Program-made: the position numbers and the translations under genes
DNA from: Sphingobacterium sp.
Lineage (GTDB): Bacteria; Bacteroidota; Bacteroidia; Sphingobacteriales; Sphingobacteriaceae
Length of the DNA stretch: 64,000 nt
Assembly: GCA_029239355.1 (NCBI GenBank)
Contig: JAQZAZ010000003.1
Coordinates: 62,001-126,000, forward strand
Direction: 5' to 3'
In this document: piece by piece, positions 37,508 through 46,345 of the stretch
Layout: the number at the start of each line of letters is the position of its first letter
Position numbering within the stretch: the first letter of the stretch is position 1
Notes under the pieces: generated by a model
What the model saw: only the letters and a program-made list of their open reading frames with translations
What the model was told of the DNA's origin: nothing
Database searches by the model: none

Positions 37508-38101
37508 TCAGTCTTTCTTTAAAATACCCTTTTTAACTCCATCATCAATTAGACCTTCGGCATACTCCCATAATACATTGGACCCCGCTTTGATGACACT
37601 TTTTTTTGCATAGACCTTATTATAGTTCACACCAGGTTCATTCCAAGTACCGCCATTGTTGGAACTGTTCTGTAACAGTGGTTCTAAGCGATCCATTGCC
37701 CTTGCAAACTTCGCATCTTGGGTTTCTCCGGCTTCAAACTCTTCCCATATTGCAATGAGTTCTTCTGCTTGATATCCTGGTAAGAGGCCGAATATTCTAT
37801 GGGCAGCCAAACGCTCCTCTTCCGTATTGCTATGCGCTTTTTGTGTGTCGTAGATAAAGGTGTCACCTGTGTCAATTTCGACAATATCATGGATCAGTAC
37901 CATTTTAATAACTTTCAGTATATCCACGGATTCGTCAGCATGTTCAAATAAGATCATAGCCATTAAAGCTAAATGCCAGCTATGTTCCGCATCATTCTCA
38001 TACCGGTCACTATTGAGAAGCTTAGTCTTTCGTTGAATGTATTTGAGTTTATCAATTTCCTTGATAAACTCAATCTGTCTTAATAATTTTTCTGGCGTCA
38101 T
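37508..38101 (-). CDS. HD-domain phosphohydrolase, YfbR/HDDC2-like nucleotidase
   Basis: 197 residues from the ATG at 38101 (MTPEKLLRQIEF). The longer frame to 38167 would be encoded by a 28-nt palindrome and a putative promoter, so the inner start is preferred. HD_3 hallmarks: metal His in ENDAEHSWHLALMA, HD doublet in MVLIHDIVEIDTGD, and distal Asp in FARAMDRLEPLLQN. The family hydrolyses (deoxy)nucleoside 5'-monophosphates in the cytosol. Typical length. Divergent from the luciferase-like oxidoreductase gene. Confidence 0.87.
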   Translation of the reverse strand: MTPEKLLRQIEFIKEIDKLKYIQRKTKLLNSDRYENDAEHSWHLALMAMILFEHADESVDILKVIKMVLIHDIVEIDTGDTFIYDTQKAHSNTEEERLAAHRIFGLLPGYQAEELIAIWEEFEAGETQDAKFARAMDRLEPLLQNSSNNGGTWNEPGVNYNKVYAKKSVIKAGSNVLWEYAEGLIDDGVKKGILKKD

Positions 38102-38130
38102 AGAGATTTTATTTTCATGCATACGATCTA

Positions 38131-38181
38131 CAAAATTAGGACATTTATAAGTTCCCTCAATTGCCATTTGGCAATTGAGGG
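38131..38181 (-). promoter_or_regulatory. Promoter-like element overlapped by a 28-nt perfect palindrome
   Basis: TAATTTTG on the minus strand (complement of 38131-38138) matches TAnnTTTG exactly; 19 nt further is ATTG (38158-38161), one base off TTTG. The palindrome arms CCCTCAATTGCC (38154-38165) and GGCAATTGAGGG (38170-38181), with a 4-nt centre, cover the -33 position. It could be an operator for either divergent gene. Confidence 0.5.
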
Positions 38182-38288
38182 ATAACTATTCCGACAACTA
38201 ATTTTATTGACATCCGTAGGACAAATTTGGGCTCACAGATCAATGTAGTTTTATTAAATTTGATAAACATCAAATCCCATCCTGACGC

Positions 38289-39311
38289 ATGAAGAAAATA
38301 GGATTTTTATCTTTTGGACATTGGTCCAAACATCCGGCTTACAGCACGCAGACTGCAAGCGACACCTTGCTTCAGTCTATCGATCTGGCCTTAGCAGCAG
38401 AAGAAATAGGCATAGACGGAGCTTACTTTAGAGTACATCATTTTGCCAACCAGCTGGCATCACCTTTTCCCTTACTTTCTGCTATTGGGGCAAAGACCAG
38501 TACAATTGAAATAGGTACCGGAGTGATTGATATGCGTTATGAAAATCCTCTATACATGGTGGAAGACGCCGGAGCAGCTGATTTAATTTCAGAAGGCCGG
38601 TTACAATTAGGAATTAGTAGAGGGTCACCCGAACAGGTCGTAGACGGTTGGCGCTATTTTGGCTACGAGCTCGCTGAAGGGGAAACCGATGCTGATATGG
38701 GGCGTAGGAAGGCACTGGAATTTCTGGAAAAACTTAAAGGGGTAGGTTTTGCCGAGCCCAATCCGTACCCGATGTTTCCGAACCCTCCGGGCCTGCTCAG
38801 ACTAGAGCCACATGCAGCGGGACTACGTGACCGCATCTGGTGGGGAGCGGCATCGAATGCAACAGCAGTATGGGCGGCTCAAAACAGAATGCATTTACAA
38901 AGTTCGACATTGAAATATGATGAAAATGGGAAACCTTTTCATATACAACAGGCTGAACAGATACGTTTATATAAAGCAGCATGGAAAGAAGCAGGGCATC
39001 CTGGCGAGCCTAGAGTTTCCGTGAGCCGATCGATTTTTGCATTAGTAGATGACTTAGACCGGTATTATTTTGGGCAGGAGTCGGACCGTGCAGATAAGAT
39101 TGGATTTATCGAAGCGGACAAACGTGCTATTTTTGGCCGCAGTTATGCCGCCGAGCCTGACCAACTGGTCAAAGAACTGGCTCAGGACGAGGCCATCCAA
39201 GAAGCGGATACCATTCTCTTAACCATTCCAAACACCTTAGGTGTAGATTACAATGTGCATGTGCTTTCCGCTATTTTGGAACATGTCGCACCTGAATTAG
39301 GCTGGCGTTAG
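38289..39311 (+). CDS. LLM-class (luciferase-like) flavin-dependent oxidoreductase
   Basis: 340-residue cytosolic flavoenzyme of the bacterial luciferase superfamily, which uses reduced flavin to oxygenate or reduce a small substrate. Recognisable by the beta-barrel opening KKIGFLSFGHW, the LAAEEIGIDGAYFRVHHF block (residues about 35-55), PLLSAIGAKTSTIEIGTGVIDMRYENP, and GRLQLGISRGSPEQV around 115. TIM-barrel of typical length. It is followed 13 nt later by an FAD-dependent monooxygenase-like gene, so the two form an operon. Substrate unknown. Confidence 0.88.
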   Translation: MKKIGFLSFGHWSKHPAYSTQTASDTLLQSIDLALAAEEIGIDGAYFRVHHFANQLASPFPLLSAIGAKTSTIEIGTGVIDMRYENPLYMVEDAGAADLISEGRLQLGISRGSPEQVVDGWRYFGYELAEGETDADMGRRKALEFLEKLKGVGFAEPNPYPMFPNPPGLLRLEPHAAGLRDRIWWGAASNATAVWAAQNRMHLQSSTLKYDENGKPFHIQQAEQIRLYKAAWKEAGHPGEPRVSVSRSIFALVDDLDRYYFGQESDRADKIGFIEADKRAIFGRSYAAEPDQLVKELAQDEAIQEADTILLTIPNTLGVDYNVHVLSAILEHVAPELGWR

Positions 39312-39324
39312 CTATCTCATACAA

Positions 39325-40410
39325 ATGATAAACAACATTCGTTACAAAACCAAAATCGCAGTAATCGGCGCGGGCCAAGCCGGTCTTTCTTCAGCTTACC
39401 ACCTAAAAAAACTGGGACTGGAAATTAATCGGGACTTTATTATTCTGGATGAAGCCCCTTCCCCCGGCGGAGCATGGCAGTTTCGATGGCCTTCACTGAC
39501 ACTAAGTACAGTAAACAGAATCCATGACTTGCCGGGCATGTCATTTGAAGAAACTTTGACAAACAATGAGACTGAAGTGCAGGCAAATATTGCTGTTCCA
39601 CATTACTTTGATCGCTATGAAAAGAGGTTTGGGTTACAGGTATATCGTCCAGTCAAAGTAGATCGAGTATCCTTACATGGGCAACGTTTTCACATAGACA
39701 CTGCGGAGACCCTATTTTCAGCGGACGGCATTATCAATGCCACAGGTACCTGGGAGAACCCTTGTATCCCGCATTATCCCGGAGCAGATTTATTTCAGGG
39801 GGAACAATTGCATACAAAAGACTTCAAAACAGCGGACTATTTTCGAAATAAACACGTTATCATTGTCGGCGGTGGTATATCGGCCATTCAGTTGCTGGAT
39901 CAGATTTCAGCAGTGACAACCACAACATGGGTCACACGACGACCGCCTTTGTTCCGCGAAGGACCTTTTGATGATATGGCCGGTCACAATGCTGTGGCGA
40001 TGGTCGAAGAACGGGTCAGACAGGGATTACCGCCATTATCGGTCGTATCGGTCACAGGCCTCCCCTATTCTGCTGAAATTCAGGCAATGGAAAAACGAGG
40101 TGTGCTCACGAGATTTCCCATGTTCAGCGAAATTACCGCGACTGGCGTAAAATGGGAAGACGGCCGAGAAGAAAGGGCCGATATTATCTCGTGGAATACC
40201 GGATTTAAAAGCTCATTGGAACATTTAGACGCGGTATTGCCTAAAGAAGAAAATGGTGGTATATTAATGGACGGACGGCTAGCGACGATGGTGGCCAGGG
40301 AACCTCGAATTCATCTGGTTGGTTATGGTCCTTCGGCCTCCACGATCGGAGCCAACCGAGCGGGAAGTGCGGCAGCAAGGGAACTTGTAAAAACATTGAA
40401 TCTTTTGTAG
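39325..40410 (+). CDS. FAD/NAD(P)-binding flavoprotein monooxygenase-like
   Basis: 361-residue flavoprotein with two dinucleotide-binding fingerprints: FAD site GAGQAGLSSAYHLKKLGL (from about residue 14) and NAD(P) site IIVGGGISAIQLLDQI (from about 178). Between them are the PSPGGAWQFRWPSL and ATGTWENPCIPHYPG motifs of flavin-containing or YwnH/CzcO-like oxidases. It resembles the CzcO-type flavoproteins. It is coupled to the luciferase-like gene upstream, suggesting joint oxidative processing of one substrate, with an AraC regulator following. Confidence 0.87.
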   Translation: MINNIRYKTKIAVIGAGQAGLSSAYHLKKLGLEINRDFIILDEAPSPGGAWQFRWPSLTLSTVNRIHDLPGMSFEETLTNNETEVQANIAVPHYFDRYEKRFGLQVYRPVKVDRVSLHGQRFHIDTAETLFSADGIINATGTWENPCIPHYPGADLFQGEQLHTKDFKTADYFRNKHVIIVGGGISAIQLLDQISAVTTTTWVTRRPPLFREGPFDDMAGHNAVAMVEERVRQGLPPLSVVSVTGLPYSAEIQAMEKRGVLTRFPMFSEITATGVKWEDGREERADIISWNTGFKSSLEHLDAVLPKEENGGILMDGRLATMVAREPRIHLVGYGPSASTIGANRAGSAAARELVKTLNLL

Positions 40411-40507
40411 TATTATTTTTGGTCAGCACCAAACCAAAGCTGCCATATCAGTAAAATCTGTTTATATTTAAGCCTATTTAAAATCTCATATAGAAATAGT
40501 TATTACG

Positions 40508-41281
40508 ATGGATATCCAAAATATTGTTCCAGGTCAATCCATTGCCCTGTTTGTCAAAAATATTCTCGTATTCGAAAACAGAGATGCCTCAGAAACCATC
40601 CTGCCGTTTTTTGCGGACGGATATCCCGGACTTCTATTCCATCAAACCGAAAATGGTTTGACCATACAGCCGCATGGAAAAAAAATGCCAACAATCTTTT
40701 TATATGGCCAAACGATCAAGCCCATCACCATACATGTGAACAGCCATTTTCAAATCATTATTTTTCAATTTTATCCATTTGTTTTACGCGCTTTCTGGGG
40801 AATTAATCCCCAAGATATCAATGACAGCTGCCATTTTCTGACTAATGGGCCCATAAATGATATCAATAAGATCATTTCAGAAATTCTATTGGTCCCAACT
40901 ATACCGGAAAAGATCACGGTTATCGAAAATTTACTGCTCGATTATTTTGAACAGAAAAGAAATAAGCTCGATTTTTTAATAAGAGAAGTAATCCAATATA
41001 TTATCGACAGCAAGGGTACTATTCCAATCAAAGAAATTGCTAAAAAAGAAAAACTGAACATCCGAACACTCGAACGAAGATTTCTCAACGAAACAGGCAT
41101 TTCTGCAAAGCAATTCGCGAAAATAGTTCAATTTCAGTCTTCGCTCAGCCAACTGGCGACAAAAGATTTTAGCAAAATAAATGATATCGTCTATGCGAAT
41201 GGGTTCTCCGACCAATCACACTTTATCCGGGTATTCAAAGCCTTTACAGGAATGACTCCAAATACATTTGGCAAGATGTAG
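40508..41281 (+). CDS. AraC-family transcriptional regulator (DUF6597-type N-domain)
   Basis: 257-residue regulator. The N-terminal half (MDIQNIVPGQSIALFVKNIL; LPFFADGYPGLLFHQ) matches the DUF6597-like sensor domain found in many Bacteroidota AraC proteins. The C-terminal AraC helix-turn-helix covers about 165-255, with IKEIAKKEKLNIRTLERRF and IVYANGFSDQSHFIRVFKAFTGMTP. It lies 97 nt after the flavin operon and likely controls it or the DUF1772 gene that follows. It is not close to the AraC pair at 19442 and 58893, and the TTTGAWTYTYGYAA motif is absent here. Confidence 0.9.
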   Translation: MDIQNIVPGQSIALFVKNILVFENRDASETILPFFADGYPGLLFHQTENGLTIQPHGKKMPTIFLYGQTIKPITIHVNSHFQIIIFQFYPFVLRAFWGINPQDINDSCHFLTNGPINDINKIISEILLVPTIPEKITVIENLLLDYFEQKRNKLDFLIREVIQYIIDSKGTIPIKEIAKKEKLNIRTLERRFLNETGISAKQFAKIVQFQSSLSQLATKDFSKINDIVYANGFSDQSHFIRVFKAFTGMTPNTFGKM

Positions 41282-41376
41282 TTTTGTCGTTTTTATTCTA
41301 TTTTGAAAGCTTATTGATGACGATTTTTACATAAAGAAAATTAAATATAATCGTTACTTTTTTAAATTCGACAGCA

Positions 41377-41874
41377 ATGAAATTACATGATATCACTATA
41401 GCAGCAGCAACAATCACGTCAGCATTAATATCAGGCCTGTTTTTCGCATATACATTCTCAGTTAATTTAGGGCTCCATAAAGTGGATGACAAGACTTATC
41501 TGATGGCGATGCAAAACATCAACAGAGAAATCTTAAATCCAGTATTTTACGGCTGTTTTCTGGGGGCACCATTATTGTTAATTGCTTCGTCAGTCCTGTA
41601 TTTTGACCTATCATCTCCGAAATTCTATTTGATCTTGACGGCATGCTTATGTTATATTATCGGTGTATTTATGATTACTGGCGCCAAAAATGTTCCGCTA
41701 AATAATCAACTGGATTCGTTCGATCTTTCAAGAGCCTCATCGGAATCAATCCATCGGATGCGTCTCCTTATGGAGGAGCCCTGGGTATTCTGGAACAATA
41801 TGCGAACCGCATTCTCCTTGATAACTTTAGTTTGCCTTATCATCAGCCTTGTTTTTTTTAGATCCAAAGATTAA
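41377..41874 (+). CDS. DUF1772 (anthrone-oxygenase-like) membrane protein
   Basis: 165-residue protein with four hydrophobic helices (about residues 8-30, 55-78, 84-104 and 140-160). The FAYTFSVNLGLHKVDDKTYLMAMQNIN region and the conserved NVPLNNQLDSFD motif between helices 3 and 4 fit the DUF1772 family, related to anthrone oxygenases. A role in oxidising aromatic compounds would suit the flavin enzymes nearby, but that is inference from position. 95 nt after the AraC gene. Confidence 0.8.
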   Translation: MKLHDITIAAATITSALISGLFFAYTFSVNLGLHKVDDKTYLMAMQNINREILNPVFYGCFLGAPLLLIASSVLYFDLSSPKFYLILTACLCYIIGVFMITGAKNVPLNNQLDSFDLSRASSESIHRMRLLMEEPWVFWNNMRTAFSLITLVCLIISLVFFRSKD

Positions 41875-42165
41875 CAAAAAAATACAGGATTCTGCTCAAA
41901 TCACTCTAATCCACCCACTATTGTGCTTCGCTCTTACAATCAAAAAGATCAAACGCCTTAGAAACCACAATATCACAGGCAACTGATCATTCGAAAAGCG
42001 AAAAAAGCAAAAGAGCTTACGGATTTAAATTTGTTCACAACGGATTTAAATCCTGCTATAAAAGGCTACATATTCTATTGTACTTTTATAAAAAAATAAG
42101 AACAGAAAACTCGAATGAAATGATCTTTAACATAAACTAACCAAAAACAATAAAACTATATTTCC

Positions 42166-42669
42166 ATGAAAACACAAAGAATAATCGCCGCCATGCTCGT
42201 TGCATCTGTAAGTTTACTATCCTTGTCATCATGCAATGGCACCTCAGTAGATACGATAAAAGCAATGGAATCCAGCTATAACAATCACAATAAGACCATT
42301 GAACTAATTGGTGAATTTGACGCTCCTTCCTTTACCTTTTCATCGGGTAAATCAAAGACAATGGCAATGAATTTTGTTGTGAAACCGCATGCGATCAGTT
42401 CCGAAAAATTCACAGCATTTAGCGTAATATTACCTGTTGGAACAGAAAACAACAATGTCCTATTTGAGCTTCCGGCAGACCAAAAAAACTATACGCTCAA
42501 AAATTTCCATGTCATTGATAAAAATGGTGAGAAAATCAATCTCGACACGCATACTACGTTTAAAATGACTGGCACTGTACATTACAGTGAATTAGAAAAA
42601 CCTGAAGCTGAGCGCGACAAAACTAATTTCAATTACAAGATAACGGACGTAACGTTTGAAAAAGACTAA
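42166..42669 (+). CDS. Hypothetical lipoprotein
   Basis: 167-residue protein with a lipoprotein signal peptide (IIAAMLVASVSLLSLSSC, Cys at residue 23). The mature part is beta-rich with a few motifs (TIELIGEFDAPSFTFSSGKS; TFKMTGTVHYSELEKPEAER). It looks like a small periplasmic domain exposed by its lipid anchor. Not recognised as a named family. A tiny two-helix membrane protein gene follows 49 nt downstream and may be co-transcribed. Confidence 0.72.
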   Translation: MKTQRIIAAMLVASVSLLSLSSCNGTSVDTIKAMESSYNNHNKTIELIGEFDAPSFTFSSGKSKTMAMNFVVKPHAISSEKFTAFSVILPVGTENNNVLFELPADQKNYTLKNFHVIDKNGEKINLDTHTTFKMTGTVHYSELEKPEAERDKTNFNYKITDVTFEKD

Positions 42670-42718
42670 AACACGATCGCGCAAATCCGATCAAATACAT
42701 TATTAAAAAACTAAAAAT

Positions 42719-42898
42719 ATGATAAATATTCAGCTTGGAAACAGCTTCTCATTTGGATGGATAATTATTGCAATTGCCTTGATCATGGCGCTGGGAATTT
42801 ACATTGCGTACCGAAAACAACAAGTGATTAAGGTAAAATACATCATTGCGGTAATCGTGATGTTGGTAGTAGGAATAAAATGGCTTTTTGAAAATTAA
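42719..42898 (+). CDS. 59-residue two-helix membrane protein
   Basis: Small frame found by direct translation: ATG at 42719, TAA at 42896-42898. Two hydrophobic helices (about residues 14-30, WIIIAIALIMALGIYIA, and 41-55, YIIAVIVMLVVGIKW) are joined by a basic turn YRKQQVIKVK, so the protein is a helical hairpin with the turn probably inside. Codon use is normal for the region and it follows the lipoprotein gene in the same direction. Function unknown. Confidence 0.6.
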   Translation: MINIQLGNSFSFGWIIIAIALIMALGIYIAYRKQQVIKVKYIIAVIVMLVVGIKWLFEN

Positions 42899-43059
42899 AT
42901 GCAGCGTGGTGTGACACCCGGTAGCTACGGTGCAAGCTATTCTCAAAGACATTCGGGATAGGTAAAAAATTACAGAGTTGAATAGATTTATTTTTGTAAA
43001 TTCAAATTTAAAAGTGCACGCGATCGCGATCGGCACCGAATGTAAAAAGTCAGTTTACG

Positions 43060-44142
43060 ATGAAGTTTATTTCCGCTTTTATTATTTTTTTCTTTTTCTT
43101 TTGCGTATTCGCTCAGGAACGTCCTCAATTTGTTCCTTTTAAATTCGAAGGTAAATTAGGCATATTGAACGTTTCGGGAACGGAACTAGTTTCTCCCGAT
43201 ACGTTTATAAATGGTCCTGGTAATTATGATGTGGTTGGCGATTTTCGAAGCTATATCGTGGCAAAAAATAAAGGAGAGGACGAGGTCATTGATGCCTATT
43301 CAGGGAAAGAACAGTTTTCGGGGTACTTGGATAGGGCCTGCGGGCATTTGAGAATCAAGAACGACAGTTATTATCACTTTGAATTGAATGGAAACTCTGT
43401 TCTACTAAGGCCAGGAAATTCACCAATACGGCTTGCCACACACTATAAAAAAATTGAATCAAATCTTGACGCCTGGGACAATGAAAGCGTAAATGGCAAA
43501 CAATATCTCTGGGCACTGAAAACAGATGAAACCTATGATGTTTTAGCTCCTGACAATCATTTTATTCCGGTAAATTCCTTACCCAGATTTGAAAGCTTTG
43601 ACCTCATATATCGGATAAATGAAAATGCTCCCATGACGCAGATCGGCTTTGTACTAGGAAGCAAATCCGCAATCCAACGTACATTCGGTCAGAAATACGG
43701 TATCCCCGAATCGAACCTTGCGGTTGAAATTTATAACGCTGATTTTAACAAGTTAGGCACGGTACCTTATAAACGTGACGCAATCGCACAATTACTCAAT
43801 CAAGAAATTGAACTGCGGGGAAGCATAATGCCACCACCGAGCATGTCAAACCAACTAATTACCCCTCAAAATAAAGCAATTGTATTGAATGATGAATTTA
43901 GCCTCATACCAGCAAAAGATGATCAAACACAACTTGTGCTCGTCAATGCACAGCAAGGGAATATTCCCGTCCTGGGAAATGACCACTTCGATTATAGGTA
44001 TATCAGTACACCCAAAAGTTTAAAGGCTCTTTTGCAAATCAGACATGCTGAAACTGGAACTTTCTTTTATTTTGATTTTAACGGGCTCTATTTTCCAAAA
44101 GGAATCCCTTTAATCCCCAAAAATTACAGAAAGTGGGAATGA
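43060..44142 (+). CDS. Secreted protein of unknown function
   Basis: 360-residue protein with a very hydrophobic signal peptide (ISAFIIFFFFFCVFA, cleavage before QERP). The mature part begins with a WG-repeat-like block (FVPFKFEGKLGILNVSGTELVSP) and continues as beta-rich sequence without catalytic motifs. The likely location is periplasm or surface. I do not recognise a family beyond a weak resemblance to KWG/WG repeat proteins at the N-terminus. Single gene, rightward. Confidence 0.65.
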   Translation: MKFISAFIIFFFFFCVFAQERPQFVPFKFEGKLGILNVSGTELVSPDTFINGPGNYDVVGDFRSYIVAKNKGEDEVIDAYSGKEQFSGYLDRACGHLRIKNDSYYHFELNGNSVLLRPGNSPIRLATHYKKIESNLDAWDNESVNGKQYLWALKTDETYDVLAPDNHFIPVNSLPRFESFDLIYRINENAPMTQIGFVLGSKSAIQRTFGQKYGIPESNLAVEIYNADFNKLGTVPYKRDAIAQLLNQEIELRGSIMPPPSMSNQLITPQNKAIVLNDEFSLIPAKDDQTQLVLVNAQQGNIPVLGNDHFDYRYISTPKSLKALLQIRHAETGTFFYFDFNGLYFPKGIPLIPKNYRKWE

Positions 44143-44534
44143 TGAATTCGTAAATATCCCTGGCTAGTATGTGACCGGCACAAAACAAATCGAAATTTAT
44201 CTAGTACGTTTTATTCTTTCGATTTGTCGGAATTGAAAGCAATGAACATGCAAGAATAATGAGCAACTAATATCCTTAATGTACGGTTATTCGTAATAGC
44301 GCATATAATATATACTGTTCGACGCTATGACATCATACATTAGACATGTTCACCGACCTTCAATCCACAGCCAAATATAGCAAATAAAACTAATTAAATT
44401 AGCTATATTTACTATATTACTTAGCGATTCAAATTAACAGGCTGTAACTATGTCGTTTAATTTTTCAAAAATATAAAGCTGTTTAACATTTCCAGCCTGC
44501 TCAAGAAGGAGAAAGTGGTGGCCTAAAGCAAGTC
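44143..44534. other. Intergenic region with two long inverted repeats
   Basis: 392 bp between two converging genes. Holds a perfect 11-bp inverted repeat, ACAAATCGAAA (44185-44195) and TTTCGATTTGT (44217-44227), and a perfect 9-bp one, AAATATAGC (44373-44381) and GCTATATTT (44402-44410). Neither is followed by a T-run, so they are not standard terminators. No coding frame with support. Confidence 0.5.
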
Positions 44535-45338
44535 TTATAATGAACGGCTGATATCAACAACATTAAAGATCTGATCTACATCATCCAAACTGACTTCAAA
44601 ATCTGGATAGGCAGCTTTATCTAAATTGAGTGAACGTAGTGTAAGGATTCCATTGGTGACATCGTGGTAGGCAATTTCCTTAATAATTACTCCTTCATAG
44701 CGATGTACAATGACCCAATATCTATATTTATGGGTATGGAATTTTGATTGCCATAGTTCACGCTTAATCAGACGTCCAGTAACAATATCACCATCAAGGA
44801 CACTAGCGTCAGTCCCATCAGTCATACTATCTCCACTAACTTCAAAAGAACGGTAAGCACCTTTGTGAAATTCATTTACCGTAATAAAATGCGCCGGTAA
44901 ATCATCCATGTATTCCGCATCTGAAAAACCCGAAAGATAACCAGCTTTTGCCTTCTCGGTAACAAGCTTGGTCTGCATCAGATAACGTCCCGGAGATACC
45001 TCAAAGAATATATTGTTTTTATTTTCATCAATAAACTTAACATCATTAGAAAAATATCCAATGGACTTACCGTTTCCTACATTGATCATTGAAATAGTAT
45101 CAGACTGAGAAGCTCCAGGCTCATTTCGTTCTCCTTTCCCATAGAGCAACCAATCGTATTGAACTTGAGGAAAAGCATTTTGAATCCTGGTTTTCATCGT
45201 AAGACCAATCGGATATTCACCTTTCTTGATACGCGAATATACCTGCTCGCGCACGCCCAATATGCCCGCAAACTCCCGGTTGGTAATCCCCATCTCCAAG
45301 CGCAAAACTTCAAAATTATTAGCTGGATAAGTTTCCAT
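44535..45338 (-). CDS. LexA/CI-like self-cleaving repressor (HTH plus S24 peptidase)
   Basis: 267-residue repressor. N-terminal helix-turn-helix (residues about 8-45, NFEVLRLEMGITNREFAGIL and VREQVYSRIKKGEYP), a linker, and a C-terminal S24 domain. All elements of RecA-assisted autocleavage are visible: a cleavable Ala-Gly pair at 132-133 (EKAKAGYLSGF), the nucleophile Ser171 in FEVSGDSMTDG, and the base Lys220 in GVIIKEI. The layout resembles phage CI repressors more than cellular LexA. It is divergent from the unknown gene at 45695, with operator-like repeats between, and next to a lysis-like cassette, so it may keep that island silent until DNA damage. Confidence 0.9.
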   Translation of the reverse strand: METYPANNFEVLRLEMGITNREFAGILGVREQVYSRIKKGEYPIGLTMKTRIQNAFPQVQYDWLLYGKGERNEPGASQSDTISMINVGNGKSIGYFSNDVKFIDENKNNIFFEVSPGRYLMQTKLVTEKAKAGYLSGFSDAEYMDDLPAHFITVNEFHKGAYRSFEVSGDSMTDGTDASVLDGDIVTGRLIKRELWQSKFHTHKYRYWVIVHRYEGVIIKEIAYHDVTNGILTLRSLNLDKAAYPDFEVSLDDVDQIFNVVDISRSL

Positions 45339-45694
45339 GTTTTTATAGGATATTTAACAAATGTTACACTAAATCATAACAATCTGACACTAAGTTACAC
45401 AACTTATTAAACCTAAACAAATAAATAAACAAAATAAATACATTAATATTTGATTATCAAATAATTAATACTAAACAAATAAGTTTAACACTTTTTAAAA
45501 AGCATAAATTATTCAGTAAAATAATCATAAAAACGCTTGAATGATTAACAAATTTGTTTAACTTTGTTTAACAACATATATTTATAATGACAGATCGCTC
45601 AGCGGCACTATCACCAGCAGGAAAAAGGCCACTCGTGGCATGTATTAAAATACGATAAGACAGAGAAAATAATATTCATTTAAAAACATCAAAT
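45339..45694. promoter_or_regulatory. Divergent control region of the S24 repressor
   Basis: Near the repressor start are GTTACACTAA (45363-45372) and the related GACACTAAGTTACAC (45386-45400). Near the other gene are the palindrome AACAAATTTGTT (45547-45558) and direct repeats GTTTAAC at 45556-45562 and 45566-45572, 10 bp apart. A promoter-like pair for the rightward gene, TTTG (45553-45556) and TATATTTA (45577-45584, spacer 20), overlaps these repeats. These are candidate repressor operators. Confidence 0.5.
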
Positions 45695-46318
45695 ATGCAA
45701 CGCTTCTTCACAACAAATTCACAGCTAGAAAGGTCCTTCGCATTGAACCAGGGTTATATTAGTACCCAGGACATTCATCCAAAACAGACACAGCAGGTAG
45801 AGTTTATGTCAGTTCTACTTCCACAACAAGAATTAACCACATCCCCAATACAACAAAATGACAAGATCAATTCCCTACGTATGAACACATTATATTATTC
45901 TTTCATTTTGAGTTTCTTAAAAGAAAATCATCCTGAGATATTGAGATCAATAGATAAGATATATGAACCCGATCTTACCAAAATAAGTCAAGTCATCGAC
46001 TGTTATTGTGAATTTATGGGTATCCCCAATCAACAGATTAAGGGCGAATACATCAATTACAAAGACATCCAACATCGTTACAAAGCAATCGCAGTCGTTT
46101 TACGGATTTTTCAGCCGGAAAAACTGGACAACCTAAAGGCGAAAGTAAAAAGCACGATATACAAAGAACTCGGCCCATATCTAAAGATTAATAGCGATAC
46201 CTTACAAAAATCTATTATTTGTGCTTGCAATCAATTTGACATGTATAACGATTTCAGGAAAGATATTAAACAGGCAGTAAATTACTATTTTATCAACAAA
46301 CGTTTCAATGATAAGTAA
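45695..46318 (+). CDS. Unknown protein divergent from the S24 repressor
   Basis: 207-residue protein with no signal peptide or membrane helix. The N-terminal 60 residues are polar and Gln-rich (PKQTQQVEFMSVLLPQQ). The rest is helical with alternating hydrophobic and charged residues (ILSFLKENHPEILRSIDKIY; IDCYCEFMGIPNQQIKG; DNLKAKVKSTIYKELGPYL). No family recognised. It lies opposite the LexA/CI-like repressor with operator-like repeats over its putative promoter, so it is probably the first gene released on induction. It could be an activator or effector, but nothing in the sequence decides this. Confidence 0.6.
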   Translation: MQRFFTTNSQLERSFALNQGYISTQDIHPKQTQQVEFMSVLLPQQELTTSPIQQNDKINSLRMNTLYYSFILSFLKENHPEILRSIDKIYEPDLTKISQVIDCYCEFMGIPNQQIKGEYINYKDIQHRYKAIAVVLRIFQPEKLDNLKAKVKSTIYKELGPYLKINSDTLQKSIICACNQFDMYNDFRKDIKQAVNYYFINKRFNDK

Positions 46319-46345
46319 GAAAGTTTCCCAAAGAACGCTAGATTA

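Noticed and set aside
41983..42099. Frame encoding an acetyltransferase-like N-terminus (LIIRKAKKAKELTDLN) and an 11-bp direct repeat CGGATTTAAAT
   Set aside because: Only a few dozen residues and the match is to a generic GNAT start; could be a small remnant, but unsupported.
45587..45658. 23-codon frame directly after the promoter-like element upstream of 45695
   Set aside because: Its start would coincide with the expected transcript start and the peptide has no leader-peptide features.
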